Program-made: the position numbers and the translations under genes
Source of the DNA: Blepharisma stoltei
Lineage: Eukaryota > Ciliophora > Heterotrichea > Heterotrichida > Blepharismidae
Assembly (NCBI GenBank): GCA_914767885.1
Contig: CAJZBQ010000011.1
Location: 496,001 to 560,000 of the forward strand
Direction of reading: 5' to 3'
DNA: 64,000 bases
Notes under the pieces: model-generated
The model's database searches: none
Told to the model about the DNA's origin: nothing
What the model saw: only the letters and a program-made list of their open reading frames with translations
Part shown: positions 1-13,930 of the stretch, piece after piece
Layout: each line of letters opens with the position of its first letter
How positions within the stretch are numbered: position 1 is the first letter of the stretch

Positions 1-1
1 T

Positions 2-2991
2 CAAAGAACTCAATTTGAGCATTTAGAAGAAAACCCAAATTTAGCTTACTTAGAAAAGATTGATAAGGAACGCTTAAATCCAAACCCATTTGGGATTATT
101 CGGAGAAAAGGCCCAGAAGCTGCAATTGACATTCGTCATTACAGCATGGGGGATAATTATGCGAGAGCTTTTTCAAGAGGGTTAAATCACTACAGAGAAT
201 TAGAAAGGCTTGATTTAGGCTCAAATAGGCTTACAGAGAGTGGAAGTGTTAAAATATTAAAAAATCTTCAAGACAAAAATGTCAGAACTTTAAGTTTAGC
301 TGACAATTCCTTAGGGATAAAATCAATTGAAAAAATTATCGAGCTTGCATCAAGGCCATTTTCAAAACTAAAACACATCAATTTAGAAAAAACAAAAATC
401 GGAGATTCTGCAGTAATTGACTTATGCAAGCACCTTACTGAAAATAAAGTAGTGACTAAGCTAAATTTAGCATGCAACAATATCACCTCAAAAGCAGCAA
501 CTGCAATAAAAGAAATGATAAGATACAACACCTGTATAAAAAATCTTGATTTTCATTGGAATAACTTAAGAGGATTAGGAGCAATTGAAATTTTTGATGC
601 TCTTTATCAGAATGACTGCATAAGGCAGTTAGACTTATCTTGGAATGCAATGGGAAGATATGAAAATTCAGACGTAGGCCAAGCAATTTCAAAGGCGCTG
701 AGGATAAATTCTATTCTTAAGCATTTAGATCTTTCCTATAACTATTTTAGTGAAGAAGAGTGCAAAATTATTGGTCAAGGCCTAAGCGAAAACCATGATT
801 TATTAGGAATCCACATGCTTGGTAATGACTGCTATATTGATTCAAGAGGGTTCATAATTCCGACAGCATACAGCGGAAAAATCGAGCAAGGCCATTTTTT
901 CCACAGAATTCTAGGCAAGGACAAAAATAAAAGCCCTCAAAGAGGAGGCTTCTCCATGAATTGCTGGATCTGTGAAAAATGGATGGAGATGATTTTTGCA
1001 TGAATTCCTGGGAGATCTGGAGCTGCCAAAGAGGATCCTATTTTCCTTCATTTGGAATGTGATGGCTATACACCTCAGCTAATGGACATTCTTCCTAATG
1101 GATCATTTCAGCTTATCAGAGCTGTTCCTCCAGGTACTATAAAATTTTTTTACAGTGACTTAAATGGCCCAATGAAATCTGATGAATTTAAAATTAAATA
1201 TTTAGACCAGCCTTTCAAAAATAAGCTTCATTATGGAGGTGGGTATACAGAAACAGTCAATATCCATGCTGTAAATATAAGAAATGTTATTGGAGATGAA
1301 TGTGGGGTTAAATATACATTTAATGTAAAACCCAGAATTATTGGAAGAGTGTATCAGCCACCATTAGAAGAAATAGAAAGAATTCCATGGAGTATTCCTA
1401 TATCACTGTTTAAGGATTATAAATTTGATACTGAAAAATAACTTATGTGGAGGGATTTCCTCTTCTGGGCTCATTTTATTAATATAAAGCTTAGGTTTTC
1501 TAGAGAATTCTCTTCTGCAACATCAGATAACCAACAGCTAGAGGTGCGCAGCTTTACGACCTGGTCAAAGCCTAATGGAAACACTGGATTTTACTGCTTG
1601 GCACTTCAGAAAAGGGGTGAAATTTAGCGCGGATACGTACAGAAGCTGAACTCAGAGTGATGGCAATGCGCGAGGCGAGAGACACTGATTAGGATGGAGG
1701 CGGCAAGGTATAGGATGGTCTGCTAATTTTTGTCATAAATACTCATGAAGTCACCACATTTTTGTCTCATGCCCAGATGCCTTAAACACTTAATCTAATG
1801 TAATGTATGATACTGAAGAAACCTTAAACGAGTGTTTTGAGTTTGATTGGAGATACTCAAGATTAGCTAATTTTGTAAAAAATCCAACTGATCAAGAAGC
1901 TGTGAGAGATATTTTAAAGAAAAACTATATGCATATTAAAGAAACGTTTAAAAACTTGTCTGCATATGGAGGATCTGAGCTATTTTCAATAGGAACAAAT
2001 GTGCTTACTGATTTCCTCAACCAATGTCTTCTTATAGATACCTTTTACGGAGCAAGTGATATGGGTGTGAACTGGAACTCAGTCATTGTTCCAAAAGAAA
2101 AAGGGCAGATTTATAATCCAGGCAGTGCTTTAGTAAGGTATGAATTTATGGAAATCCTGGTTAGAATTGCTAATGATAGATTTCTGAGGAACAAAATCTG
2201 CAGTAATATTGCAGATTCTGTACAAAAAATGATTGACGACCATTTAATTAAAAATATGATTCCAATGGATACCAATATATGAAGAAATGAAAAATATGCC
2301 AATTTGATTAATCATGCTAATTTTTATTAGTTGATAAATGCAATAACTTGCCGATAATAGTTAATAATTATCGCAATTAATTCAATTAAATACAGCTTAT
2401 CTTTGTGAAGAAGTAGATTTAGTATTAAAAGCCCATAAACCCATTTTAGATGCAATCTACAAAAAATATAGTGGGAAAAAGACTCTTCCTGGACAAAAAG
2501 TATTTATGTGTTTAGATGAGTTTAGGAACTTGTGCAACGAAGGTGGACTTGTTAATGATAATTTTGCGAGCAGAGAAATTGACCTTTGCTTTAACTTAGC
2601 AATGATGACTCAAATTGATGAGCTGTATAAGAAAAGACACATAGAGATGAGCTTTGTGGAGTTCTTAGAGGCAATATGTAGAGCGTTCGATATGGCAAGC
2701 ATTGCTAATGTTCCATTGATTGAGTTGGAAGAAGAAAAGCATCTATTTGATCCCAAAAATGACAAGCTTCCGCTTAATAAGAAAGTTGAAGCAGGAGTAC
2801 AAAGTCTAATTAGGCTTTGCCCCGATGCTGTTCGTGAAACTTTTGTTTATCCAACTGATGAAACTTATAAGAAAATGATGTATAGGCCTAGAACTAACTC
2901 AAAGGTAAATTTATGCTATTTAAATATCTTAATAATTATATTTTATTGTTTAAATAATAAATTATTCGTCAGTAGTAAGGCATCTAATTAA
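2..2991 (+). CDS. Leucine-rich repeat protein with conserved C-terminal extension (5' partial)
   Basis: The frame is open from base 2, so the N-terminus lies outside the window. Ribonuclease-inhibitor-type LRRs fill the first ~250 codons (repeats of LxxLDLSxN type). An in-frame TGA at 1001-1003 must be Trp to join the LRR part to a C-terminal region rich in aromatic and acidic residues (ECDGYTPQL, EFDWRYSRLANF). Two inserts break the gene: a retroposon at 1436-1807, whose flanking TGATACTGAA copies collapse in frame, and a TA-bounded insert at 2318-2390. The 3' end is uncertain: after codon PRTNSK (about 2910) the frame becomes low-complexity until TAA at 2991, so an intron or a further insert is possible. 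Function unknown; LRRs suggest protein binding. Confidence 0.75.
1436..1807 (+). mobile_element. SINE-like retroposon copy A, inside the LRR gene
   Basis: The 372-bp insert is flanked by TGATACTGAA (1426-1435 and 1808-1817). Its start (AAATAACTTATG, then TCTTCTGGGC) resembles the conserved end of the other copies, and its end carries short repeats (TAATCTAATGTAATG). It puts TAA in the LRR frame. Collapsing the duplication rejoins the codons for FDTE and ETLNE. A TA-to-TA removal would also be in frame here. Confidence 0.65.
2318..2390. other. Short TA-bounded insert (probable IES), 73 bp
   Basis: The insert lies between GCTAATT and AATACAG. It carries TAG and TAA stops. Joining at the TA gives an uninterrupted reading INHA-TAYLCEEVDLV that links the two coding stretches of the LRR gene. 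Confidence 0.6.
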
Positions 2992-3070
2992 AATATCAAA
3001 TATATTGTAAGAATTATTTTAGCTTAATCCTAGTATTTAAATCCTAATTCTATCACTAAAATTTGCCTTA

Positions 3071-3377
3071 CTCCTCTCTCTGTGAGTGAACAAAAAAATC
3101 TTGTCTATTGCTAATTTCTGCTACAATATTTATATATAATATAAATTTTTATGGTAAATTTTTTTTCGCAAAAATGGAAAATAAAATTAATTAATTTGTA
3201 AATTTATGTTTTTAAATGCGAACTGTTTAAAATTAATCAATATTAGATAGAGATTTCGTTATATTAATTTTCACTTATATTAAACTATTTATTTTATAAA
3301 AAATTTTTGCTAGATCTTATCAAAAAATATAGGGATTTTTCCAATTTTTATGTTCGCTTACGGTAGAGGGGGGAGAG
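3071..3377. mobile_element. MITE (CTCC...GTGAGTGAAC family), 307 bp
   Basis: Terminal inverted repeats start CTCCTCTCTCTGTGAGTGAACA and end TGTTCGCTTACGG...GGGGGGAGAG. The flanking duplication is TTA (3068-3070, 3378-3380). It sits between the 3' end of the LRR gene and the 3' end of eL42. No ORF is present. Confidence 0.8.
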
Positions 3378-3405
3378 TTAGTTCAGAAAAGTTGATTAGT
3401 TAGCA

Positions 3406-3708
3406 CTACTTCTTTTTCTTTTCTTCAATAATGAAAGTCTTGCATCTCTTAATAACTTTTAGCCTTCTAACCTTTGATTTGGTGCACTCAAGTCTAAGAA
3501 CGACTTTCTTTGTAGTTTTAGCCTTTTTTCTGAAAATAGGCTTTGTCTGGCCACCGTAACCTTTTTGCTTTGCATCGTATCTTCGTCTGCCTTGAGCTAA
3601 GGAGGATTCCTTTCCTTTCTTATATTGAGTGACCTTATGAACGGTGTGAGTCTTCAACTTAGGACAGTAAGTCCTGATTGTTTTAGGCATCTTCACCATT
3701 TTCACCAC
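3406..3708 (-). CDS. RPL36A: 60S ribosomal protein eL42 (L36a/L44)
   Basis: Large-subunit ribosomal protein near the tRNA E-site. The core [31 protein letters not shown] and [16 protein letters not shown] matches the eL42 family end to end. Start: 3699 gives MVKMPKT, aligning with family MVNVPKT; 3708 adds three residues. Stop is TAG. Odd points: the family zinc-knuckle cysteine pairs are reduced, with one Cys kept in each (YCPKLK, LECTKS), and the usual GG-rich C-terminal tail is replaced by a short EEKKKK end. No intron or insert is seen. Identity is firm; zinc loss is read directly from the sequence. Confidence 0.95.
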   Translation of the reverse strand: MVKMVKMPKTIRTYCPKLKTHTVHKVTQYKKGKESSLAQGRRRYDAKQKGYGGQTKPIFRKKAKTTKKVVLRLECTKSKVRRLKVIKRCKTFIIEEKKKK

Positions 3709-3936
3709 TAATTATAAAGCTCTTTTATCTATTTACTTAAATGGAATCTCAAATCTCTAAAACCTCCAATTTCATAGAGATGAGAAGAATCATCCATAAA
3801 ATTTCATATTAATTAATACTTTCCTTAAGGAAAATGGGATAAATTAAATGGAAAACAACTTATTATTCTTATATTTAAACAGATATTGAATGCTTATTGC
3901 TTTTCTATCATTATAATAATAAAAAAAATTTCAAAA

Positions 3937-5250
3937 ATGATGAGTCTTTGTGAAATCTGTGGGAACGAAGCGATTTTTTTATGCAAATGCAGAAATGGGA
4001 AATTCTGCAAACCTCATTTAGACAGACATAAATCAGAGCCTGGAAATCACCAAGTAGTTGCAATCTCAGAAGTGCAAGAATCCCAAAAACCTGGAAAAAA
4101 ATCTGTATCCTTTAACCGAAACAATGATTCATCTACAGGAGGTGATGGTTCAAAATCTGGACATCAGCTCTCAGAAAAAGAGGTAAGAAAACAAGTTGTG
4201 CGTGCAACTTTAGATCGAGAAATGAACAAAATAATAAAATTCCGAGAAGACACTTTGGAATGCATTGATTCCCTACAAGAAAGCTACATACGGCAAATCG
4301 TCGCCGATACAAAAAGTCTGACAACAAGCCTTCTCGAAGAAATAGCTGCAAAAGAAGCTACCATAATAAGTGCGCTTAATGAACTAGACAAGCCAGGCGA
4401 TATTCCTGTCGGAAACCCAATAATAGAGCGTATAAAAGAGCTTAAAGACCCCGAAGACTGCCTTGTGCAGTGCTCTGGAGACGTTAAAGAAGTTTCTTTT
4501 GACATTCGCGACTTCATGTCTATAGAAATGGGCTGGGCCGCGAATCCAGTAATAGAAGACATGAAAATTTATTACCAGCAAAACCAAGCAGTGATCCCAT
4601 TAAAAATGAAAGATTTATTCCAAAAAATAATTGCAGAAAAACATTACACATTGAAAAAAGTCAATTTAAACAAAGCAAAAATTGGAAAAGAAGGAATCCC
4701 TCACTTAGTAAAAGCTTTAAGCCTCCTACCACAAATAGAAATACTTAAATTAGGCAGCAATGGGCTTGGGTCGGAAAGTGCTGAACAAATAGGCGAAGCG
4801 ATATCTAAGCTGCCAAGGCTACAAAAACTTATTTTATTTGATAATGATCTGAGGGGAAGCGGAATTCAAGCTCTGTCGCCTGCATTTACAGACTTAAAAG
4901 AGCTTCAAGTGTTAAGTTTGGCGAAAAATTCACTTGGAGCGACTGGTGCAAGGCATATTTGTTTGGTTCTGCAAGGGATGGCAAGACTTAAAGAAGTGGA
5001 CTTAGACTATAATGCTTTAGGGGCTGAAGGCGCTAGATATTTAGCAGGGGCATTGCCAAAAATGACACATTTGAAGACCTTGAAATTGAGAAATAACAAT
5101 TTAGGAGACGATAGTGTAAAATTCTTGAAAGGAGCATTAGGAAGAATGAATAAGCTGGAATTATTGAAACTTGAAAATAATCCTATGGGAAATGATGAAA
5201 AAAGGACTTTGCAAAATGTAGTAAGACCTGGCTGCAAGGTGGAATTTTAA
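3937..5250 (+). CDS. B-box-like zinc finger and LRR protein
   Basis: About 437 residues from the ATG at 3937 (MMSLCEICG); an in-frame ATG at 3886 precedes it but follows a poly-Ile stretch and looks like leader. The N-terminus has a B-box-like cluster (CEICG, LCKCRNGKFCKPHLDRHKSEPGNH). A central coiled region (about 80-230) is followed by at least six ribonuclease-inhibitor-type LRRs (repeats like LKxLxLxxNxLGxxGA) to the C-terminus. Stop TAA at 5248-5250. The gene is uninterrupted, unlike most neighbours. Function is unknown; this N-terminal finger plus LRR layout suggests a scaffold or adaptor. Confidence 0.85.
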   Translation: MMSLCEICGNEAIFLCKCRNGKFCKPHLDRHKSEPGNHQVVAISEVQESQKPGKKSVSFNRNNDSSTGGDGSKSGHQLSEKEVRKQVVRATLDREMNKIIKFREDTLECIDSLQESYIRQIVADTKSLTTSLLEEIAAKEATIISALNELDKPGDIPVGNPIIERIKELKDPEDCLVQCSGDVKEVSFDIRDFMSIEMGWAANPVIEDMKIYYQQNQAVIPLKMKDLFQKIIAEKHYTLKKVNLNKAKIGKEGIPHLVKALSLLPQIEILKLGSNGLGSESAEQIGEAISKLPRLQKLILFDNDLRGSGIQALSPAFTDLKELQVLSLAKNSLGATGARHICLVLQGMARLKEVDLDYNALGAEGARYLAGALPKMTHLKTLKLRNNNLGDDSVKFLKGALGRMNKLELLKLENNPMGNDEKRTLQNVVRPGCKVEF

Positions 5251-5319
5251 TAGGATTATAAAAATAATTAATATATAAAATGTTTATAATGATCGATTTT
5301 CAGTCAATATTTAATAAAT

Positions 5320-7252
5320 TTAACTCATCCTTTTTAAATACTCTCTATAAGTTAAAGACCCGAACTGCTTGGAGCGGCTTGTATTTGAATGCAAATCAAA
5401 GCTTTGCAAATTTTCATTAGACTCACTTAACTGTAGTGGCGGAATAAAAATATTTCCATCTTTAGGTGCTTTATATAAACTTGGCGTACTTTCACTGTGC
5501 AATCTTTTATTTTTTTTTAAAATATCCATCATTTTTGTTTTTTTCTCTTTTGCATAATCATCAGCTTCAATTTTTTTCAGCTCGTCCTGCCTTCACAGCA
5601 AATATTTTCCCTTCTTGTTCAGCCTTGTAAACTTCATGTATGCTGGAGTATGAACTTTTCTGTTTTTCTCGAAGTCGATTTTTATGGTTTTTTTCTCATT
5701 TTCTTCAATTCTCTGCTTTTCTTTTTCCATTGATTCGTCAATCATTGCATTAATTTTTGTGTCCACTAAAAGAAGCTTCTTTTCAATTGGGTCGATTTTT
5801 TCTTTTGCAGATTTATCGTATACCATTGAGTTAGTTTTCTCTAGCTTCCAATTTAACAAAAATACGGGGTTAGGTTAGGTTTAAGATGTGTATTTATAGT
5901 CCCCACTTCCATGCGTGGCATTCCTCCGCGCTCCTTGAGGAGCCGTGCTGGCACGAGCGAAAAGGATGGACTTCCATCACTGGCTCTCTGAGCCCAGGCC
6001 GAAACCCCTGGTTTCTCGGTAGTGGTTGCCATATTGAGTCGTCAGCCGACTGTCGCTGAGCACCACCATTTCCAACTCAGCCTTCCGCCCCGAGTTACGT
6101 CAGTCTTTGCCTCCGGTTGGCCAGATCGCCCTCGTGAGAGGACCCTTTTAACTGGAGAGACTTGTGCCCTTGAGATCCCCAAGTCTAGTTTTGCCTCCCC
6201 TCTTTCCTGGATCATCTCCAAGAAAGAACTCAACCCCTTACGGGATTCGGGGCTAAGCCACCATTAGCCTAGGCAGGTAACTCACCCTGCCTCTTTCGGA
6301 CACCGAGTCTGAGCCTCGGCGCTACTGCAAAAAGAATGCGAAAAACTGCTGCCCGGGTCGAGTCCCAAAATCAGCGGAAATTGGGCTGGGCCTCTCGCCT
6401 CGAGGCTAACTCTTCCCTTGAGTAGCTCTCCGCATCCAAAAACCACGTCCGGTATACATAAGGACACCCGCCACGGGCCATTTTATGTATATAAAAATAC
6501 GGGTTAATTTATTTCGTAAAAAAGCAATTATACAAATTTTCACAACCCTTCTTAAAATAGAGCAAGATATAGGTAGAATTATATTTTTTTAAGGCGCTAA
6601 ATTGAGCATAAAGTCGTATTTTTATCCGTAAAAATTAAATTTTTCAATTTAAAGGGCTTATTTACCAAAAAAATTAAAGGGGGAGTAAGTTTATGTTGGA
6701 TTGCAGCTTAATTACTGATGAATCGATGGTGTGGCGGACTTGGGACTCTTTTAAATAGTCAGATATCAATTGGAATTTTTCTAAAAAATGAGAATCCAGG
6801 TTTATGAGTTTTTTATCTTCTAATTGTGGAGAAAATCCACGGGAGTTTAAGTACTCTTCCATTGCAGGAGTTAAAACCCGAAAATGTTTTTTATTAACTG
6901 TAGATGAGGGATAAGATGATAGGATATGCCTTTCTGTGGACTGTGCTATTAGCCTTTCTGTAGTCTCATAGCAAATTCCTTCAGGCAATTCAAGCTTTTT
7001 TAATTCAGCTTTTCTTTGGTTTTCTTCTTTAAAGATTCTTGGCAATGCTGGTTTTTCAGTCGCCCTAATTGCTAGCTTTCTGAAATTCCCATAAGTGGTT
7101 TTTTGATTGCTCAACGTCTGTGACAGTGTTTTTCCACTTTTTACTCTCCTGAGCCTATCTTCAGAGAAGTCTCTGTATGTGTCTTACACAAAGAGCTTAA
7201 GATTTTTTTTGTCTTTGGAGTTAAGTGGGTGGTTTAATTCAATTTTTTTCAT
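5320..7252 (-). CDS. Coiled-coil/charged protein of unknown function
   Basis: Reading from ATG at 7252 (MKKIELNHP): exon 1 ends at 7188, a 15-nt intron (7173-7187, GTAAGACACATACAG) is removed, then coding continues to 6686. An 832-bp TA-bounded insert (5854-6685) follows, then coding runs to TAG at 5320. An in-frame TGA near 5593 reads as Trp (KYLL-W-RQDELKK). The removals give 361 codons exactly in frame. The protein is charged, with coiled-coil propensity in the middle (EKIDPIEKK, EKEKQRIEENEKK) and a serine-rich C-terminus. I do not recognise a family. Its ATG lies only 13 bp after the stop of the SRPK gene on the same strand. Confidence 0.75.
5854..6685. mobile_element. TA-bounded insert (IES) carrying a nested retroposon
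   Basis: One end is MITE-like on the minus strand (TTA then CTCCCCCTTTAATTT); the other ends at TTAAATTGG. Joining at TTA gives SNIN-LNWKLEK in frame. Inside it, 5869-6492 is a GC-rich element with its own AAAAATACGGG duplication, so the retroposon landed in an existing insert. Confidence 0.75.
5869..6492 (-). mobile_element. SINE-like retroposon copy I (nested)
   Basis: A 624-bp GC-rich element flanked by AAAAATACGGG (5858-5868, 6493-6503). The tail at the plus-left end is GTTAGGTTAGGTTTAAG. The plus-right end GGGCCATTTTATGTA matches the conserved end of the family. It has no long ORF of its own. Confidence 0.7.
7173..7187 (-). other. 15-nt spliceosomal intron
   Basis: GTAAGACACATACAG on the minus strand. 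Its removal turns TTT GTG TAA into KLFV-DFSEDR and joins the ATG at 7252 to the long downstream frame. This size is characteristic of heterotrich ciliates. Confidence 0.85.
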
Positions 7253-7265
7253 TAATTTCTATTTA

Positions 7266-9959
<2,694 letters not shown>

Positions 9960-10050
9960 TTATGGTAAGATTTTATTAAAAATATAACGGGAGGGACAGA
10001 AAATGGGATAAGTTATTATAAACCATAACATTTTTATAAGCTGGAAACAA

Positions 10051-12652
10051 TTAATGGATTTCTGGCCCACATAACTGAGCAGTTATTAAATCAAGAAAGG
10101 ATTCGCGTATTCGTGAATTTTCAGATCTTACAGCTACGTCTACTCGGAGAGTATTGGGGTCAATAGTAGTCAAAATGAAGACAGGAGGTTTAGAATTGCC
10201 AGCACCAAGCAGCTGGGCTTGGCTGAGATTTTCAATTTCTTTATATGTGTAGACCTTAACTGAGTTTGCAAAGGAGATGTGCAGAGAGAGCTCGTGCATT
10301 GATTTTATCCCCAGTAAAGGAATATTTCTTTTTTCTTCTTTACTTGCTAGCTCTTCTCATAGCCTCCATATCTCTTTTGAGTCTTGTTGAAGCCCATGTA
10401 CAAATCTTGCAGCAGTTATTGGTAATCATAAAGAATACTTCTTCTCAACACCTTGCATTATTTTCAAGCTAAGCAAAGGGATTTTACCTGTGAAGTTAAT
10501 TAAAGATGCCTTTATCATGCGATTGGCTTGAGCACCCTGCTGAATGGTATCATGAGAATGTGTAGGACTGATTGACAAAACTAGCCCATCTTTTTCATAG
10601 TCTGATACTTCAGTTGTGATTTCAGTGATTGGGCAAGAATTTTTGTTGCCGATGTACATCATTCCTATTATGTTTGTGTCATCAGAAGCTATTTGTAGGC
10701 CAACTTGTATGTTTTCGTCATCAAACAGAACCCCTCTTGCCATACTGTTAGAAGTCCGGTAAAGGTCATAATTTATTGCTTCAGAGCTTATTTTTCGTTC
10801 AAAAGAAACAGCACTTTCGCATGGTAGTATTTTGGTTGTTTGTGGAGGCTTTAGGTGGTCGAAGCTGTTTTCATTTAAATGGTTCTCTTTAAGCACATTT
10901 GGTCTAGAAGTTTTATCTTGAAAACCGTTAGTTAGCTTTGTGAGTTTTTCTATTTGCTGGGCAGCGTCAAATAAAGACTTGTTTAATTGTGTATTAGCTG
11001 AAGTTAATTTATTTATAAGCTCATCTTTCATTGAAATATCTTGCTTGGCTAGCTCTAAAGCTTGCTTTAAAAAGTTTACCTCATTTAATAGTTTATTCTG
11101 TTGACTTATTCTTTCATTTTCTTCTGATTGCTTTTGAAATAATAAAGATTTAAGTTTGTCGTTTTCTTCTCTTAAGCTTTCTAGCAAATGATAGAGATAT
11201 CATAAAATTCTTATTTTTGGGAAAATTAACCATTTTTCTAGCAACGGATAAAAAAAAGATTAGTTTATAACTGTTTTTATCCAAATTTTTCAACAGGAAA
11301 TTTCAATCTCAAAAAAAAAATAATGATGGAAAACTCAGAAAGCAACAAAAGCTATTAGCAGGAAAAATACCTTAAAATAATATCTCCCATTTAAATTAAA
11401 AATAAATCTTGCAAGAATGATCCAAATATTTTGCTTGCTTAAAAGGAGAGGGATTTAGAATTGAAATTTCGATTCGGTCACTCGGAGATTTTATAGAAGT
11501 TTGGAATATGGAAGGAGAATTAAGATTGGGAGATAGATGAGGATTAAAAAGGTTTACTGCAGCTGGGCTTTGAGTTTTCACAGGAGTCAAGGAGAGAGGA
11601 TCATTAAATGCTCCATTTCCAATAGGTCCTTGCATTGGCTTAGTTGGAGATCCTTGTGTCTTTATAACAACTGGAGATGCTTTCTGCGGAGGGATATCGC
11701 TGAAGATGTCTAGGTCTAATATACTTTCATTTAAAGATTTATTTGGCGTTCCTAAATTCTTATCATTTATATTTTCAGTTTTTTTACCTTTTTTAAAATT
11801 TTCATACATTTCTAAAGCGTTTTGTACCTTATCTCCTAATTGAAAAAGCATTTCAACCCATTCAACACTATCAGTGCTGCAATTTTGGATTTGATTTTCT
11901 ATATCAGATCTATAGCCTTTAAGACATGCTGCCCTCTCATCAAGCACTTCTTTTTTTTCTCCAGCTGTAACTAGATCATAGAAAGTTTTGACTGCAGACT
12001 CAATTGAATTTTTAAAAGTAATTGAATTTTGTTTTGAAGGAGGCCGATATGTATCATAATCTCTTTGAATAGTTCCTGGATATTTCATTACAAGCTTCTC
12101 TGGAGGACTTCTAGACGCATATTGCTTTGATTGAGTAAGTAGCTGCATAGGGAATATAACATTTTCTTTTAGCAATTGGTTATAGTAATTCAAATATGAA
12201 CTTGGCCTTCCATCTGGGCCTCGTCCATAGTTTTCAGCTCAGGTTTGAATATTTTTCAGCAAAGTTATCAAAAAATTCCTACTAGCGAGCCTGTTTTCTT
12301 CAGAACTCAGACTTGCAATGCCAAAAATATCATCTCCTCTATTATCATCAGATTCTTGCTTTTTATGCTTTGCAAGCGCTGTAAGGCGACTCATAATTTT
12401 TTTTTGTGCATACATCAAAAAGGAAGTATTATCAGCCATCATGCATTCGTGGAAGAGCTTTAAAGCTCTCAGTTTGGATGTTGGAGGGCAAGATTTGTCC
12501 TTGATTATTCTTTTGATCATGATTATTACTTCTTTGCAGGTGCTCAGAGGGGCATATTTAATTATTCCTGAGAGGAGTTGTGAGGCTTCTTGGTATTCAG
12601 AATCAGAAATAATCCCAGTGCGAATTATATCTTGCGCCTTTTGTGTATTCAT
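10051..12652 (-). CDS. GGA-like protein: VHS, GAT, coiled coil and alpha-adaptin-type ear
   Basis: Predicted clathrin adaptor of the trans-Golgi/endosome. N-terminal VHS-like helices (about 1-135: STCKEVIIMIKRII, TSKLRALKLFHECM) are followed by a GAT-like helical region (about 220-300), a proline/serine linker and a coiled coil. The C-terminus is a complete AP-2-alpha-type appendage: sandwich (GVLFDDENIQVGLQ, GNKNSC) then platform (LPITAARFV, LLGAGNSKPPVFILTTID, FLDLITAQL). TGA is Trp at four or more sites. The VHS-GAT and ear halves are separated by stops in a 211-bp TA-bounded stretch (11192-11402); joining gives SCKIY-HLLESLREEN in frame, 796 residues, and the ear half has no ATG of its own at the joint. 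If that stretch is not removed, these would be two genes. Confidence 0.75.
11192..11402. other. TA-bounded insert (probable IES) in the GGA-like gene, 211 bp
   Basis: The insert has TAA at once in the VHS-GAT frame. Both joints have TA at codon positions 1-2 (TAT on each side). After removal the frame continues into a coiled coil. No strong terminal repeats are visible. Confidence 0.6.
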
Positions 12653-12776
12653 ATTAGTTATTTTATTATTTTTTGAAATATTTAATAATATCTACAAGTT
12701 GACTTATAAAGTGATATTTAGACAAATCTATGAAGAAAAATAATAGTGGCAGGTTTATTCAGTTATAATAATCATA

Positions 12777-13587
12777 ATGGAAAAAGGTCCTTGGATATTT
12801 GTGGAAGATGATGGATATGTGTCACCGTCCTTATACAGTGTCCCATCACACTACTCTCCTTATATTGGAGGCATATTTGTGCCTCGAGGGATGATCCAAG
12901 ACAGGATAAAGAAAATCGCTGAAGATGTTATCAACTATTTTCAAGACCATCCTATAACCCGTTGCTAGCTATTTAATAGGAATTTTTTCCTCCTATGAAT
13001 TTTCTGAGATTTTTGGGCATGCTTTTGCCTGATGAGACAATTGCTCGAAAAAATCTATTAAAATTCTATTAGATTTGCCATGAGGAAAAAAATTTTGACC
13101 AAATAAATGCGACACGGAGCCCTATATAACCATTCTAGTCGTCCTTAGAGGTGCTTTCCGTTATGCCAAAGATTTGATAGAAGCTATAGATGCTATGCCA
13201 AACCCTAATTTCAGACACTACAATTTAGAATTTATTAGAGCCAGAAGTTATGTGAATAACGTTCAACAAGATGTGTTGGTTGAGGGTCTTGACCAACTGG
13301 ATTTGACTGGTAAGCATGTTCTTATTGTAGAAGATTTAGTGGATAGAGGAAAAACCTTATCAAGAGTTGCAGAAATCGTCAGAGAAAAAAATCCAGCTGA
13401 TTTAAAAATAAGCGTTTTAGCTTATAAAAGAAACCCTATCAACCAGTGGGTTGTGCCTGATTTTATAGGATTTTCGTTGCCAAATGACTGGATTATTGGA
13501 TATCATATAGACTATAACAACCATTTTAGAGATCTCCCTCATATCTGCAAGTTGAATGAAGCTGGAATTGAAAAATTTAGAGTTTAA
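12777..13587 (+). CDS. HPRT1: Hypoxanthine-guanine phosphoribosyltransferase
   Basis: Purine salvage enzyme converting hypoxanthine/guanine and PRPP to IMP/GMP. The PRPP loop is VLIVEDLVDRGKTL; the upstream VVLRGAF loop and the C-terminal PDFIGFSLPNDWIIGY and YNNHFRDLPHIC match eukaryotic HPRT. The frame is broken by a 172-bp TA-bounded insert (12955-13126). Direct repeats CCTATAAC flank it, and joining gives DHPI-TILVVLRGAF. Total 212 residues, typical of the family. ATG at 12777. Confidence in identity is very high; in the joint, high. Confidence 0.95.
12955..13126. other. TA-bounded insert (IES) in HPRT, 172 bp
   Basis: Left CCTATAACCC and right CCTATATAACC share CCTATA/TAACC. The insert contains TAG two codons in. 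Removal restores the conserved strand before the first PRPP-binding loop. Confidence 0.8.
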
Positions 13588-13930
13588 GATATTTAACTCC
13601 CTCTTTAAATTGGATGAAAACATAGGTTAAATTTCCATTTTTTAGATATTTTAACCCTTTTAAATTTGGAACAAATTTTTATAATAGGAAGTTATATAGG
13701 TAAAAAATATTAATTTTATAAAAATTTAGTTTTGAAATGATTTAATGGAGAGTAGAATATTATTTAAACAGCTTCCACACTGAATCGATTAATTTTTTGA
13801 TTAATTCTTTGTAAATATATATTAAAATTTAAAAAATAATGGTACATTTTATATTTTTAAAAATTTTTATCGAAAAAAATTAAGATTTTTTGGGTAGATT
13901 AAGAGATTAGATAAATGGATAAATTATAAA
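13588..13930. repeat. Intergenic, with two MITE-end motifs
   Basis: After HPRT the sequence has TTTAACTCCCTCTTTAAATTGG near 13595 and a second, diverged copy (TTTTAACCCTTTTAAATTTGG) near 13650. This is the alternative terminal motif seen at other inserts. The rest is AT-rich with no gene seen. Confidence 0.4.

Noticed and set aside
5869-5886. Telomere-like repeat GGTTAGGTTAGG.
   Set aside because: It lies inside a retroposon tail and is only two units.
6022-6467. ORFs inside the GC-rich element.
   Set aside because: They are chance frames of a retroposon without domain signatures.
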